Made by a program: the position numbers and the translations under genes. 33,834 nt of DNA, taken from positions 1 through 33,834 of the forward strand of contig RXJA01000319.1 of assembly GCA_003963455.1 (NCBI GenBank), given 5' to 3'. Below the pieces are notes generated by a model. The model had not been told where the DNA came from. It saw only the letters and a program-made list of their open reading frames with translations, and ran no database searches. The DNA is from Hyphomicrobiales bacterium. GTDB lineage: Bacteria > Pseudomonadota > Alphaproteobacteria > Rhizobiales > Rhizobiaceae. Positions 25,079 to 33,834 of the stretch are shown one piece after another (position 1 is the stretch's first letter; each line of letters begins with the position of its first letter).

Positions 25079-27619
25079 ATGCAGCACACCTTGGCAGTCG
25101 GGACGGAAAGCTACGCGCTCGAACTGAAGGGCATCGAGAAGAGCTTTTTCGGCGTCAAGGCCCTCAAGGGGGCCTCCTTCGCATGTCGCCCTGGCGAGGT
25201 CCACACGCTGATCGGAGAGAATGGCGCGGGCAAGTCGACGCTGATGCGCGTCATCGCCGGTATCTGGAAGCCCGATGCCGGATCCATCATCGTCAAGGGC
25301 AGCGAGGTTCGCATAGCGGGGCCGCGTCATTCCCAGGATCTCGGCATCGCCATGGTCTACCAGGACACGCGTCTGGTTCCGGATCTGGACGTGGCACAGA
25401 ACATCTGGCTCGGACGCGAGCCAGGCGGCTCCATAACGGTCGATCGCAAGGCCATGGAGGAGGGTTCGCGCTCCATCCTCGACAGGCTTGGTGTCAGCTT
25501 GCCGCTGCGTCGCCTGGTCAGGGATCTTGACGTCGCCGAACGCCAGATTGTCGAGATCGCGCGGGCGCTGACGGGTAATCCTTCGGTCTTGATTCTCGAC
25601 GAACCGACGTCTGCGCTCGACGCGTCCGAGGTCGAACGCCTGTTCTCCATCGTGTCCGAACTCAAGCGGCAGGGCACTGCGGTCATCTTTATTTCACATC
25701 GCCTGCCGGAGGTTTTCGCGATCTCCGACCGTATTACAGTGCTCAAGGACGGCGAGGTCGTGGGCACGGTCGATCGCGACGCGGTGGACCACGAAAAGCT
25801 CGTGGCGATGATGGTCGGGCGGGATCTGGCTCTCGCTTTCCCTCCGCGCGCGCAATCGATGGGCGCGCAGCGTCTGAAGGTCGAAGCGCTTTCGAGCCCC
25901 AGTCTCTTCAGCGATGTCTCGTTTACAGTAAGCGCCGGAGAGATCGTCGGCTTCGGCGGCATCCAGGGCAATGGCCAGGCGGATGTCGTGCGCGCCCTTT
26001 TCGGGCTGGCTGGCGCCTCCGGCTCCGTGACGCTCGACGGTAGCCCGGCGCTCTTCAAGTCGCCCGCGCGTGCCATCAAGGCCGGCTTCCTTTACATTCC
26101 CGGCGACAGGCATCGCGAGGGAGTGTTCATGCCGCATTCCATCCGCGAGAACCTGTCGGTCCCGCATCTGACGACCTGGGCGGGCCTGGGCCGTATTCCG
26201 GCGGCGCGGGAAGGGCAGGAGACACGCGATGCGATGTCGCGTTTCGCGATCAAGGCCCAGTCGGGCGAGCAGATCGTGCGGACCCTCTCGGGCGGCAACC
26301 AGCAGAAGGTGGTGCTCGGCCGCTGGACGATCGGTGATCCCAAAGTCTATGTCTTCGAGGATCCGACGCGCGGCGTGGACGTCGCAACCAAGCTTGAGAT
26401 CTACCGGCGCATCCGTGCGCTGGCTGATGCCGGCGCGGCCGTCATCCTGGTCGCCTCGGACCTCCTGGAACTGATAGGGTTGAGCGACCGCATCCTCGTC
26501 TTCTCCAAGGGGCGGATCGTCGACGAGGTTGCCGGCGCCGAAGCGACGGAGGAACGGATCGTCGGCAGCGCGGTCGAGGCCGGGCAGGCGCATGCCGGGC
26601 AGCAGCCTCCGGAGCCCCGGATCGCCGCGTCCGCCTCCAGCAACGCCGCAAGCGCGGCGCGCTTCGGTTCAGGTCTGCTTTCCCGATACATGGGTCCCTT
26701 GCTGTTGCTGGTTCTTATCGCCCTGCTGGGCCTGGCAACGACCCGTTACTCCGACTTCTTCCTGACTTCGCGCAACCTGTCGAACATCGCCTCGCAAGTC
26801 GCGCCGCTCGCCCTCGTCGCGCTTGGGCAGTACAGCGTGATCGTGCTCGGCGGCATCGACCTGTCCGTAGGACCGCTGATCAGCCTTGTGACAGCCATGG
26901 CTTCCTTCCTGGCCGCCGCCGAAGGCGGTGCCGGTATCATCGAAGCCACCGGCGCCGCGTTGGCGGCCGGCATCGCCACCGGCCTGGTCAACGCGTTCAT
27001 GATCGTCCGGCTCAAGATACCCGACCTCGTCGCGACGCTTGCCACCTATTCGGTCGTCTTCGGCCTCGCGCTGATCGTGCGGCCCAGTCCCGGTGGGCTG
27101 GTGAGCGATGATTTCCTCGACTTCTTCGAAACCTCGCTCGGTCCGGTGCCGCTCGCGGCGCTGGTAATCGTGGTCCTCTACGCGGTCTTTGAATATCTGC
27201 TGCTGCGCGGGCGTCTGGGCCAGCGCCTTTATGCGGTGGGATCGAGCACCGAGGCCAGTCTGGCCGTGGGTATCCGCGCGTCCCGGATCCGCACCGCGGC
27301 TTATGTCTTCTGTGGCGTCTGCGCCGCCCTTGCGGGCCTTATCGTCACCGCCCGTATCGGCAGCGGCGATCCGCAGGCCGGATCGAACTTCACGCTCGCA
27401 TCCGTTACCGCCGTCGTGGTGGGCGGCGTCTCGGTGTTCGGCGGGCGTGGCACCGCGATCGGAGTGCTTTTCGGGGCAGTGGCGGTCGGCGTAATGCAGA
27501 ATGCCCTCAATCTGATGCAGGTTTCCGCCTACTACCAGTACATCTGGACCGGCGGCCTCACCCTGCTCGCCGTCGCAGGCTATTCGCTCAGGCTTTCGAA
27601 CAAGAGGAATCGGTCATGA
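25079..27619 (+). CDS. Fused sugar ABC transporter ATPase-permease (RbsA-RbsC fusion)
   Basis: 846 residues: an RbsA-like double ATPase (about 1-500), a 35-residue Ala/Ser/Gln-rich linker and an RbsC-like permease (about 538-846). First ATPase domain: Walker A GENGAGKST (46-54), Q95, signature-like VAERQ (152-156), Walker B D174-E175, H207. In the second domain the Walker A is degenerate (GFGGIQGNGQ, 291-300), as is usual in RbsA. Its signature LSGGNQQ (403-409) is intact, and the normal DEP of Walker B reads EDP (E427-D428). The permease half has GQYSVIVLGGIDLSVGPLI and YAVGSSTEASLAVGIRASRI. RbsA and RbsC are normally separate proteins. A GGAAAG stands about 8 bases upstream of the ATG, and the end overlaps the lactonase by four bases. 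Confidence 0.9.
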   Translation: MQHTLAVGTESYALELKGIEKSFFGVKALKGASFACRPGEVHTLIGENGAGKSTLMRVIAGIWKPDAGSIIVKGSEVRIAGPRHSQDLGIAMVYQDTRLVPDLDVAQNIWLGREPGGSITVDRKAMEEGSRSILDRLGVSLPLRRLVRDLDVAERQIVEIARALTGNPSVLILDEPTSALDASEVERLFSIVSELKRQGTAVIFISHRLPEVFAISDRITVLKDGEVVGTVDRDAVDHEKLVAMMVGRDLALAFPPRAQSMGAQRLKVEALSSPSLFSDVSFTVSAGEIVGFGGIQGNGQADVVRALFGLAGASGSVTLDGSPALFKSPARAIKAGFLYIPGDRHREGVFMPHSIRENLSVPHLTTWAGLGRIPAAREGQETRDAMSRFAIKAQSGEQIVRTLSGGNQQKVVLGRWTIGDPKVYVFEDPTRGVDVATKLEIYRRIRALADAGAAVILVASDLLELIGLSDRILVFSKGRIVDEVAGAEATEERIVGSAVEAGQAHAGQQPPEPRIAASASSNAASAARFGSGLLSRYMGPLLLLVLIALLGLATTRYSDFFLTSRNLSNIASQVAPLALVALGQYSVIVLGGIDLSVGPLISLVTAMASFLAAAEGGAGIIEATGAALAAGIATGLVNAFMIVRLKIPDLVATLATYSVVFGLALIVRPSPGGLVSDDFLDFFETSLGPVPLAALVIVVLYAVFEYLLLRGRLGQRLYAVGSSTEASLAVGIRASRIRTAAYVFCGVCAALAGLIVTARIGSGDPQAGSNFTLASVTAVVVGGVSVFGGRGTAIGVLFGAVAVGVMQNALNLMQVSAYYQYIWTGGLTLLAVAGYSLRLSNKRNRS

Positions 27620-28506
27620 CCGAGGCGACACCGGGACCGGAGGTCCGCTGCGTCGTCGACTGCGCCAACACGCTGGGTGAGGTGCCAGTGTGGGACGTTG
27701 CCGAGCAGGCGCTCTACTGGGTGGACATCGAAGGATGCCTGCTGCAGCGATTTCATCCCGCGTCCGGGAAGACCCGGACGTGGCGACTGTCCGAGCGCGT
27801 CGCCTCGCTGGCGCTGCGCCAGGCAGGGGGCATCGTGCTGGCGCTCGCTTCGGGTTTTGCCTTCTTCGACCCCGATACGGGCGCCATCGAGCGGCTGGCC
27901 GCGCCGGAGGTGGACAAGCCGGGCAACCGCTTCAACGACGGGAAATGCGACCGGCGCGGCCGATTCTGGGCCGGGACGATGGACGATTCGCTCAAGAACC
28001 GCACCGGCGGCCTCTACCGTCTCGATCCCGATCTTTCCTGCACGAAGATGGAGGACTGCGTCGGCATCTCCAACAGCCTCGCCTGGAGTCCGGATGACCG
28101 GACGTTCTATTTCGCGGACACGCTCATCCGCACGATCTTCGCCTACGACTTCGAGCTGGACAGCGGGGCGATCGCAAATCGTCGCGTGTTCACGGACTGC
28201 GCCGGTCAGCCGGGGAATCCCGACGGCTCGACGATCGACGCGGAAGGCTTCCTGTGGAACGCGCAATGGGACGGCTGGCGCCTGGTGCGTTACGCGCCGG
28301 ACGGGCGCGTCGACCGCATCGTGCCGCTGCCCGTTCAGAAACCGACAAGCTGCATGTTCGGCGGCCCCGACCTCTCGACGCTCTACGTCACATCCGCCGT
28401 GTGGGACCTGTCGCCCGAAGCGTTGAAGCGGCAGCCTCATGCCGGCGGTGTTCTTGCTCTCGATGTCGGCGTGCGCGGTCTGCCCGAGCCGCGTTTCGCC
28501 GGCTGA
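27616..28506 (+). CDS. SMP-30/gluconolactonase-family lactonase
   Basis: 296 residues, a six-bladed propeller of the SMP-30/regucalcin family. The four metal ligands are present: E22 (TLGEVPVW), N107 (NRFNDGKCD), N153 (GISNSLAW) and D203 (GNPDG). The block GRFWAGTMD and YWVDIEG are family hallmarks. It would open an aldono-lactone to the free acid in the cytoplasm (no signal peptide). ATG overlaps the upstream stop by four bases (ATGA), so it is coupled to the transporter. Its position between the importer and a dehydratase gene fits the order lactone, acid, keto-deoxy acid. The true lactone is unknown. Confidence 0.9.
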   Translation: MTEATPGPEVRCVVDCANTLGEVPVWDVAEQALYWVDIEGCLLQRFHPASGKTRTWRLSERVASLALRQAGGIVLALASGFAFFDPDTGAIERLAAPEVDKPGNRFNDGKCDRRGRFWAGTMDDSLKNRTGGLYRLDPDLSCTKMEDCVGISNSLAWSPDDRTFYFADTLIRTIFAYDFELDSGAIANRRVFTDCAGQPGNPDGSTIDAEGFLWNAQWDGWRLVRYAPDGRVDRIVPLPVQKPTSCMFGGPDLSTLYVTSAVWDLSPEALKRQPHAGGVLALDVGVRGLPEPRFAG

Positions 28507-28544
28507 ACCAGTCTTTCTCCATCCTTCCACCTGGGGTCACGGCC

Positions 28545-29717
28545 TTGAAGATCACCACCATAACGACCCGCATCGTCAACGCAGAGATGCGCAACTGGGT
28601 ATTCGTCAAGGTCGAGACGGACCAGCCTGGTCTTTTCGGCTGGGGCGAGGCGACGCTGGAGTGGAAGACGCGCGCCGTGGCAGGCGCGATCGAGGATCTC
28701 TCGCCGTTGATGATCGGGCGCGACCCGCGCGATATCGAGCAGGCCGTGAGGGTGATGAAGAAGCACAGTTTCTGGCGCCTCGGCGTGATCGGCATGAGCG
28801 CGATCTCCGGCATCGAGATGGCGCTGTGGGACATTATGGGGAAGGAACTGGGCGTACCGGTGTGGCGCCTTCTGGGTGGCAAGGTTCGCGACAAGGTGCT
28901 GGTCTACACCCATCTCGGCCTTGGCGACATGCGCGCCGTGTACGAGACACTGGAGGAGGCGCCGCTGGTAGAGCGTGCGGGCGAGGTGATGGAGAAGGGA
29001 TATCGCGCCTTCAAGGCGGTCTTCATTCCCTATACGAACTACCACGCGCCGCTTCCCGAGGTCGACAAGGTGGCGCGCATGATGGAGGCGATGCGCAAGG
29101 CGACCGGCAATGCGGTCGAGATCATGGTCGACTTCCACGGCCGCCCGGCGAGCGCGGCTGCCTCGATTGCTTACATCGACGCGCTGGCGCCCGGCCGCCC
29201 GATGTTCGTGGAGGAACCCGTGCCCCCAGGTGAGACCTCCGCGCTGAAGGCGGTGGCGCTACGCGCAACGGTGCCGCTGGCGACTGGGGAGCGTCTCGTC
29301 GACCGCCCGGAATTCGTCGACCTGCTAAATGCTCGCGCGGTCGATATCATACAACCGGATATCTGCCATTGCGGAGGGCTCGGTGAAGCCAAGAAGATCG
29401 CCGCGATGGCCGAGGCGTTTTCGGTAGGGGTCGCGCCGCACAATCCGCTGGGCCCCATCGCCGGCGCGGCCGCCCTGCATTTCGCGGTTTCGACGCCGAA
29501 CCACGTCATCCAGGAAGAGATGGTCGGCGCGGTGCCCTGGTATTTCGACGTGGTGCAGGGGCCGATCCGGCGCGTCGACGGCTTTTGGCAAGTTCCCGAA
29601 GCGCCGGGTCTCGGAATTGAAGTGGATGAGACCGAATGCGCAAGGCATCCATTCGCGCCCGAAGTCATGCATACCCGCCATGCCGTGCTTGAAGACGGAA
29701 CCATTGTCGATTGGTAA
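28545..29717 (+). CDS. D-galactonate dehydratase-like enolase-superfamily enzyme
   Basis: 390 residues from the chosen TTG. Metal ligands: D196 (MVDFHGRP), E223 (MFVEEPVPP) and E249 (ATGERL); D272 (IIQPDICHCGG) and H299 (VAPHNPLGPI) are the expected base pair, and H198 matches the extra His of galactonate dehydratases. The whole layout follows DgoD closely (382 residues in E. coli). It would convert an aldonic acid such as D-galactonate to the 2-keto-3-deoxy acid. The TTG at 28545 gives LKITTITTRIV, the normal family start, with only a weak GGGG upstream; longer frames run into the lactonase gene. An ATG at 28587 would cut the first strand. It ends the plus-strand operon, 38 bases after the lactonase. 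Confidence 0.85.
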   Translation: MKITTITTRIVNAEMRNWVFVKVETDQPGLFGWGEATLEWKTRAVAGAIEDLSPLMIGRDPRDIEQAVRVMKKHSFWRLGVIGMSAISGIEMALWDIMGKELGVPVWRLLGGKVRDKVLVYTHLGLGDMRAVYETLEEAPLVERAGEVMEKGYRAFKAVFIPYTNYHAPLPEVDKVARMMEAMRKATGNAVEIMVDFHGRPASAAASIAYIDALAPGRPMFVEEPVPPGETSALKAVALRATVPLATGERLVDRPEFVDLLNARAVDIIQPDICHCGGLGEAKKIAAMAEAFSVGVAPHNPLGPIAGAAALHFAVSTPNHVIQEEMVGAVPWYFDVVQGPIRRVDGFWQVPEAPGLGIEVDETECARHPFAPEVMHTRHAVLEDGTIVDW

Positions 29718-29845
29718 TTTCTTCAATGCCGCCATCGTCGGAATCTAGCTAAGGACGGCTGAGTGCCGGGCCGCGGCGCACAGAGGTTATTGACAGGTCG
29801 GCATCGCCAGTCCGCCTGCGACAAGCTTCCCTGTTTCGCGATGGG

Positions 29846-30550
29846 CTACGGCGTTGGGCCGGGCGCACTCTCGCGGACGATCAGCGATAGCATCGCGACG
29901 ACCGGCGGCGCCGCGAACGACCAGACGCCGATCTGTACATGGAGTAGCGCGGCCGTTCCGCATCCGAGGGCGAAGACGGCCACCATGCCCGACATCCGCG
30001 CGAGGCGCGACCGCGACGCGGCTGTGTCCTCGGCGGACGAGCCATGGATCAGGTCCGCCAGGTCAAGCATGATCTGGGTCGTGGTGCCCGTCATCAGCGT
30101 CGAAGGGGGCAGGCTGGCGAGATGGACGCGATGCGCCGCGTTCTGCACGGCCATGGCGGAGACCAATGTCATCCCCGTGACGATGGCGGCCCAATGGTCG
30201 CCATCCGGGAATGGTCCCAGCCGAACCGCCAGGACGGCGGCTGCTGCCAGCAATATGAGCTTGATCGTCAGCAACGAGCGAAAAACCGGAAGCCGTCCGC
30301 TTCTAAGCGCATGCGACAATAACCGGCTGAGGACGACCACCACGCAGAAAACCGGCAGCGCAAGCAGTTTCGAGAGCGCCCCCGACGTGCCGAGCGCCAG
30401 GGAGGCGCCGAGCGTCACGAAGTTGCCGGTGACATGCGCGGTGAACAGCCCCTGGAGCGCGAGGAAACCCATCGTGTCGACATAGCCGCCGTTGAAGCCG
30501 AGCAGCAGCGGCAGCACGGCGGTTCGCTTGTCCCTGGCTTCGCCCGCCAT
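29846..30550 (-). CDS. DUF1275 (YoaK) family membrane protein
   Basis: 234 residues. About six hydrophobic segments, with the family hallmarks GYVDTMGFLALQGLFTAHVT followed by GNFV in the first third and MAVQNAAHR and STLMTGTTTQIMLDL later. These inner-membrane proteins have no established function. AAAGGAG stands 7 bases before the ATG at 30550, which settles the start against an upstream one at 30604. It lies downstream of betB on the same strand, separated by a hairpin, and is convergent with the dehydratase gene; the 128-base gap 29718-29845 shows no clear element. Confidence 0.88.
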   Translation of the reverse strand: MAGEARDKRTAVLPLLLGFNGGYVDTMGFLALQGLFTAHVTGNFVTLGASLALGTSGALSKLLALPVFCVVVVLSRLLSHALRSGRLPVFRSLLTIKLILLAAAAVLAVRLGPFPDGDHWAAIVTGMTLVSAMAVQNAAHRVHLASLPPSTLMTGTTTQIMLDLADLIHGSSAEDTAASRSRLARMSGMVAVFALGCGTAALLHVQIGVWSFAAPPVVAMLSLIVRESAPGPTP

Positions 30551-30619
30551 CTCAGTCTCCTTTGCCTTCGTCGCCGCCGGAGAGGTTACGGCAAACCGGG
30601 GCAAGGAGAACAGCGCGAT

Positions 30620-30637
30620 GATCCGCCGGGGCGGATC
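30620..30637 (-). terminator. Hairpin after betB
   Basis: GATCCGCC (30620-30627) and GGCGGATC (30630-30637) form a perfect 8-bp palindrome just downstream of the betB stop. The loop is small (2-4 bases) and no T-run follows, so termination would be weak. Confidence 0.4.
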
Positions 30638-30643
30638 CCAACA

Positions 30644-32107
30644 TCAATAAGGCGCCGCCACGTCCCCCATTTCGACATAGACCGCCTTGAGCTGCGAATA
30701 ATGCGCCAGCGCGGCAAGCGAATTCTCGCGGCCGATGCCGGACTGCTTGACGCCGCCGAAGGGCATTTCCACGGGCGTGAGATTGTAGGCGTTGATCCAG
30801 CAGGTGCCGGCCTGCAGCTCGGCGATCACCCGATGCGCGCGCGGCAGGTCGCGCGTGAACACGCCGGCCGCCAGGCCGAATTCGGTGTCGTTGGCGCGCT
30901 CGATCACCTCGTCCTCGCTGTCGAATTTCAGGACGCTCATCACCGGTCCGAAAATCTCCTCGCGCGCGATCCGCATGGCATCGGTGACGCCAGTGAACAC
31001 CGTCGGCTCGATGAAGAAGCCGCCCTCGAAACCCTGCAGCGACGGCACGTTGCCGCCGCAGGCGAGCGTCGCGCCATCCTGCTGACCAGCGGTGATATAG
31101 GAGACGACCTTCTCCTGCTGCAGCCTGTTGACCAGCGGCCCCATCTGCGTGTCCGGGTCGAGCGGATCGCCGATGCGGATCTTCTTGGTGCGCTCGACAA
31201 GCCGCTCGACGAAACGGTCATGCAGGCCCTTCTGCACGAAGACGCGAGTGCCGTTGGAGCAGATCTGCCCGGTCGAGTAGAAATTGCCGAGCATGGCGCC
31301 ACCTATGGCGTTCTCGAGATCGGCGTCGTCGAAGACGATGAGCGGCGACTTGCCGCCGAGTTCCATCGTCGCGTGCTTCATCTTGGAGCCGGCGAGCGAC
31401 ATCACCTTGCGGCCGGTCGGCACCGAGCCGGTCACCGAGATCTTGGCCACGACATCGTGGCCAACGAGACCCGCGCCGACATCGCCATAGCCCTGGACGA
31501 CGTTGAACAGCCCGTCGGGCAAGCCGGCCTCCGAGTAGATCTCGGCCAGCGCCAGGGCCGACAGCGGCGTGTTCTCGGATGGCTTGAACACCATGGCGTT
31601 GCCCATGGCCAAGGCCGGCGCCGACTTCCAGCCGGCGATCTGGATCGGATAGTTCCAGGCGCCGATGCCGACACAGACGCCAAGCGGCTCCCGCCGCGTG
31701 TAGGCGAAGGGTCCGCCGAGATCGATCATCTCGCCGTTGAAGGCGGCAACCGCTCCGGCGAAATATTCCAGGCAATCGGCGGCCGAAGGCGCGTCCGCCA
31801 CCAGCGTCTCCTGGATCGCCTTGCCGGTGTCCAGCGTCTCGATGCGGGCGAGATCGGCATTGCGCGCGCGAAGGATGTCGGCCGCGCGGCGCAGGATGCG
31901 TCCGCGCTCGACAGGCTTCAGCCGTGCCCAGGCCGGCTGGGCGGCGCGGGCCGCCTCGATCGCCAGTTCCAGAACATTCGGCGTGGCCGAATGCAGCGTG
32001 GCGATGGTCTCGCCGGTCGCCGGATAGATCACCGGCAGCGGCACGCCGCCCTCATCCTCGATATAACGGCCGTTGACATAATGCGATGCCGTAGGTTGGG
32101 CGCGCAT
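30644..32107 (-). CDS. betB: Betaine aldehyde dehydrogenase
   Basis: 487 residues, the usual rhizobial BetB length. It oxidises betaine aldehyde to glycine betaine with NAD(P). Aldehyde dehydrogenase motifs: cofactor region [19 protein letters not shown] and [10 protein letters not shown], general base E249 (MELGGKSP) and catalytic C283 ([11 protein letters not shown]), which correspond to E252 and C286 of E. coli BetB as I recall. The ATG at 32107 follows GGAG by 6 bases; an extended start at 32152 has none. It lies 49 bases after betA on the same strand, so both steps from choline are in one operon. The product protects against osmotic stress, and in rhizobia choline also serves as carbon and nitrogen source. 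Confidence 0.93.
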   Translation of the reverse strand: MRAQPTASHYVNGRYIEDEGGVPLPVIYPATGETIATLHSATPNVLELAIEAARAAQPAWARLKPVERGRILRRAADILRARNADLARIETLDTGKAIQETLVADAPSAADCLEYFAGAVAAFNGEMIDLGGPFAYTRREPLGVCVGIGAWNYPIQIAGWKSAPALAMGNAMVFKPSENTPLSALALAEIYSEAGLPDGLFNVVQGYGDVGAGLVGHDVVAKISVTGSVPTGRKVMSLAGSKMKHATMELGGKSPLIVFDDADLENAIGGAMLGNFYSTGQICSNGTRVFVQKGLHDRFVERLVERTKKIRIGDPLDPDTQMGPLVNRLQQEKVVSYITAGQQDGATLACGGNVPSLQGFEGGFFIEPTVFTGVTDAMRIAREEIFGPVMSVLKFDSEDEVIERANDTEFGLAAGVFTRDLPRAHRVIAELQAGTCWINAYNLTPVEMPFGGVKQSGIGRENSLAALAHYSQLKAVYVEMGDVAAPY

Positions 32108-32156
32108 GGCTTTCTCCAAGTCTGTTCGCCGAGCGGGCGGTCTGCCCGACAATGCC

Positions 32157-33809
32157 CTATCGGTCCGCCACCTGCCAGCGCGGATTGATCCAGGGTTCCT
32201 GGTTGGAGGGCGCCAGCGGCGTGCGGCCGAGGATATGGTCCGAGGCCTTCTCGCCGGTCATGATCGAGGGCGCGTTGAGATTGCCGTTGGTCACACGCGG
32301 GAAGATCGAGGAGTCGGCGACGCGCAGGCCCTCGACACCGATCACCCGGCATTGCGGATCGACGACGGCCGTTAGGTCGTCGGCGCGGCCCATCCGGCAG
32401 GTGCCGCAGGGATGGTAGGCGCTCTCGGCATGGTCGCGGATGAAGGCGTCGAGCTCATCATCCGACTGCACATGGCTGCCCGGCGAGATCTCCTTGCCGC
32501 GAAAGCCGTCGAAAGCCTTCTGGCCAAAAATCTCGCGCGTCAGCCGGATGCAGTGGCGGAACTCGCTCCAGTCGTCGGGATGCGACATGTAGTTGAAGCG
32601 GATCACCGGCTTCGTCTTCGGGTCGGGCGAGCGCAGCGTCACCGACCCGCGCGACTTCGAGCGCATCGGTCCGACATGCGCCTGGAAGCCATGCGACTTC
32701 GCCGCCGACTTGCCGTCATAGCGCACGGCCGCCGGGATGAAATGGTACTGGATATCCGGGTAGTCGACTCCGGCCCGCGAACGCACGAAGGCCGCCGCCT
32801 CGAAATGGTTGGTGGCGCCGAGGCCGGTCTTGAAGAACAGCCACTGCGCGCCGATCAATGCCTTGGAGAAAGGATTGAGCACGGAGTTCAGCGTGATCGG
32901 CTTTGTCGATTCCTGCTGGATGTAGAGCTCCAGATGATCCTGCAGATTGGCGCCGACGCCCGGCCGGTCGGCGATCACCTGGATACCGCTTTCCTTGAGA
33001 TGCGCGCCCGGGCCGATGCCGGACAGCATCAGGATCTTCGGCGAATTGATCGACGACGCCGCGACGATCACCTCACGCCGCGCCTTAACGACCTGAATCT
33101 GTTTGTCAGCTTCGATCTCGACGCCGACGGCGCGTTGATTCTCGATCACCACGCGCCGGGCGAAGCCTTTGACCAGGCTGACATTCTTGCGTTTGAGAGC
33201 CGGCTTCAGATATGCGTTCGCCGCCGACCAGCGGCGACCGCCGAGGATCGTCTGCTCCATCGGCCCAAAACCTTCCTGCTTCGAGCCGTTATAGTCGTCG
33301 GTGAGCTCGAAACCGGCCTGTCGGCCCGCCTCGACGAAGGCGCCGTAGAGCGGATTCTTCCGCGTGCCGCGCTGCACATGCAGCGGTCCGCCGTGACCGC
33401 GCCAGCCGTTCTCACCGCCGTCGGAATCCTCCATGCGCTTGAAATAGGGGAGCACGTCCGCAAAGCCCCAGCCGGCGGCGCCTTGTTCGGCCCAGTGGTC
33501 GAAGTCATGCGCATGTCCACGCACATAGACCATGCCATTGATCGAGGATGAGCCGCCGATCACCTTGCCGCGCGGCGTGGCCAGCACGCGGCCGCCGAGA
33601 TGCGGCTCGGGCTCGCTGGCGAAGCCCCAGTCGTAAAGGCTCATGTTGAGCGGGATCGACAGCGCCGACGGCATCTGGATCAGCGGCCCCATATCGGTGC
33701 CGCCGAACTCGATGACGATCACCGAGTGCTTGCCGTCTTCCGACAGGCGATAGGCCATGGCCGAGCCGGCGGAGCCGGAGCCGATGATGACGAAATCCGC
33801 TTCAAGCAT
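32157..33809 (-). CDS. betA: Choline dehydrogenase
   Basis: 550 residues, GMC flavoprotein family. It oxidises choline to betaine aldehyde at the membrane. The FAD motif [14 protein letters not shown] (9-22), the GMC block [18 protein letters not shown], the second signature [17 protein letters not shown] and the active-site H466 ([12 protein letters not shown]) with [11 protein letters not shown] near the C-terminus identify BetA rather than a general GMC alcohol dehydrogenase. The gene is complete: the ATG at 33809-33807 gives [12 protein letters not shown], the normal start. No good ribosome site is visible in the 25 bases left upstream, and any betI or betC gene would lie beyond the window edge. 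Confidence 0.93.
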   Translation of the reverse strand: MLEADFVIIGSGSAGSAMAYRLSEDGKHSVIVIEFGGTDMGPLIQMPSALSIPLNMSLYDWGFASEPEPHLGGRVLATPRGKVIGGSSSINGMVYVRGHAHDFDHWAEQGAAGWGFADVLPYFKRMEDSDGGENGWRGHGGPLHVQRGTRKNPLYGAFVEAGRQAGFELTDDYNGSKQEGFGPMEQTILGGRRWSAANAYLKPALKRKNVSLVKGFARRVVIENQRAVGVEIEADKQIQVVKARREVIVAASSINSPKILMLSGIGPGAHLKESGIQVIADRPGVGANLQDHLELYIQQESTKPITLNSVLNPFSKALIGAQWLFFKTGLGATNHFEAAAFVRSRAGVDYPDIQYHFIPAAVRYDGKSAAKSHGFQAHVGPMRSKSRGSVTLRSPDPKTKPVIRFNYMSHPDDWSEFRHCIRLTREIFGQKAFDGFRGKEISPGSHVQSDDELDAFIRDHAESAYHPCGTCRMGRADDLTAVVDPQCRVIGVEGLRVADSSIFPRVTNGNLNAPSIMTGEKASDHILGRTPLAPSNQEPWINPRWQVADR

Positions 33810-33834
33810 TGTTCATATGCGCCATAAAATCGGC

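Noticed and set aside
29718..29845. Terminator between the DgoD-like and DUF1275 genes
   Set aside because: The best stem (around GTGCCG / CGGCGCAC) needs a bulge and has no T-run.

Overview
The window looks like a chromosomal segment of a Mesorhizobium-type alphaproteobacterium (Rhizobiales, Phyllobacteriaceae). This is inferred from gene content and style: high GC, a glycogen operon end in the order pgm-glgX, a rhizobial palindromic repeat, Tad pilus-type proteins, several ABC importers and a bet (choline oxidation) operon. No phage, insertion sequence, integrase or CRISPR array was seen, and no gap without a gene exceeds about 300 bases.

Layout. (1) 1-3929, plus strand: the end of phosphoglucomutase, a palindromic repeat, glycogen debranching enzyme glgX, and an overlapping alpha-glucosidase, all for glycogen and maltodextrin breakdown. 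(2) 3937-6146, minus: a TadE/TadG-like pair. (3) 6440-11884, plus: an oligopeptide importer with binding protein, two permeases (OppC carries a periplasmic insert) and one fused double ATPase. (4) 11912-14277, minus: a small lipoprotein, a three-domain flavin-fold/GAF/winged-helix protein and a second flavin-fold protein. Divergent from these are an arylamine N-acetyltransferase with an apparent Cys-His-Glu triad and a YceI protein (14528-16032). (5) A tRNA-Pro(CGG) with its own promoter and terminator (16250-16326, minus), then a fused mannose-1-phosphate guanylyltransferase/AGE-fold isomerase (16483-18765, plus).

(6) 18873-29717 is the most coherent accessory system, a divergent sugar or sugar-acid locus around a FadR-type regulator. 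The minus arm is regulator, idnO-like reductase, idnD-like dehydrogenase and an enolase-superfamily dehydratase. The plus arm is a short leader ORF, RbsC-like permease, Tat-exported binding protein, an unusual RbsA-RbsC fusion, an SMP-30 lactonase and a galactonate-dehydratase-like enzyme. Read together: import, oxidation or reduction at C5, lactone opening, then dehydration to a 2-keto-3-deoxy acid. No kinase or aldolase for the last steps lies in the window. (7) 29846-30550, minus: a DUF1275 membrane protein; then betA-betB (33809 down to 30644, minus) for glycine betaine synthesis from choline.

Functions are assigned from motifs and remembered family features only. No database search was possible, so substrate specificities of the transporters and enolase-superfamily enzymes are inference.
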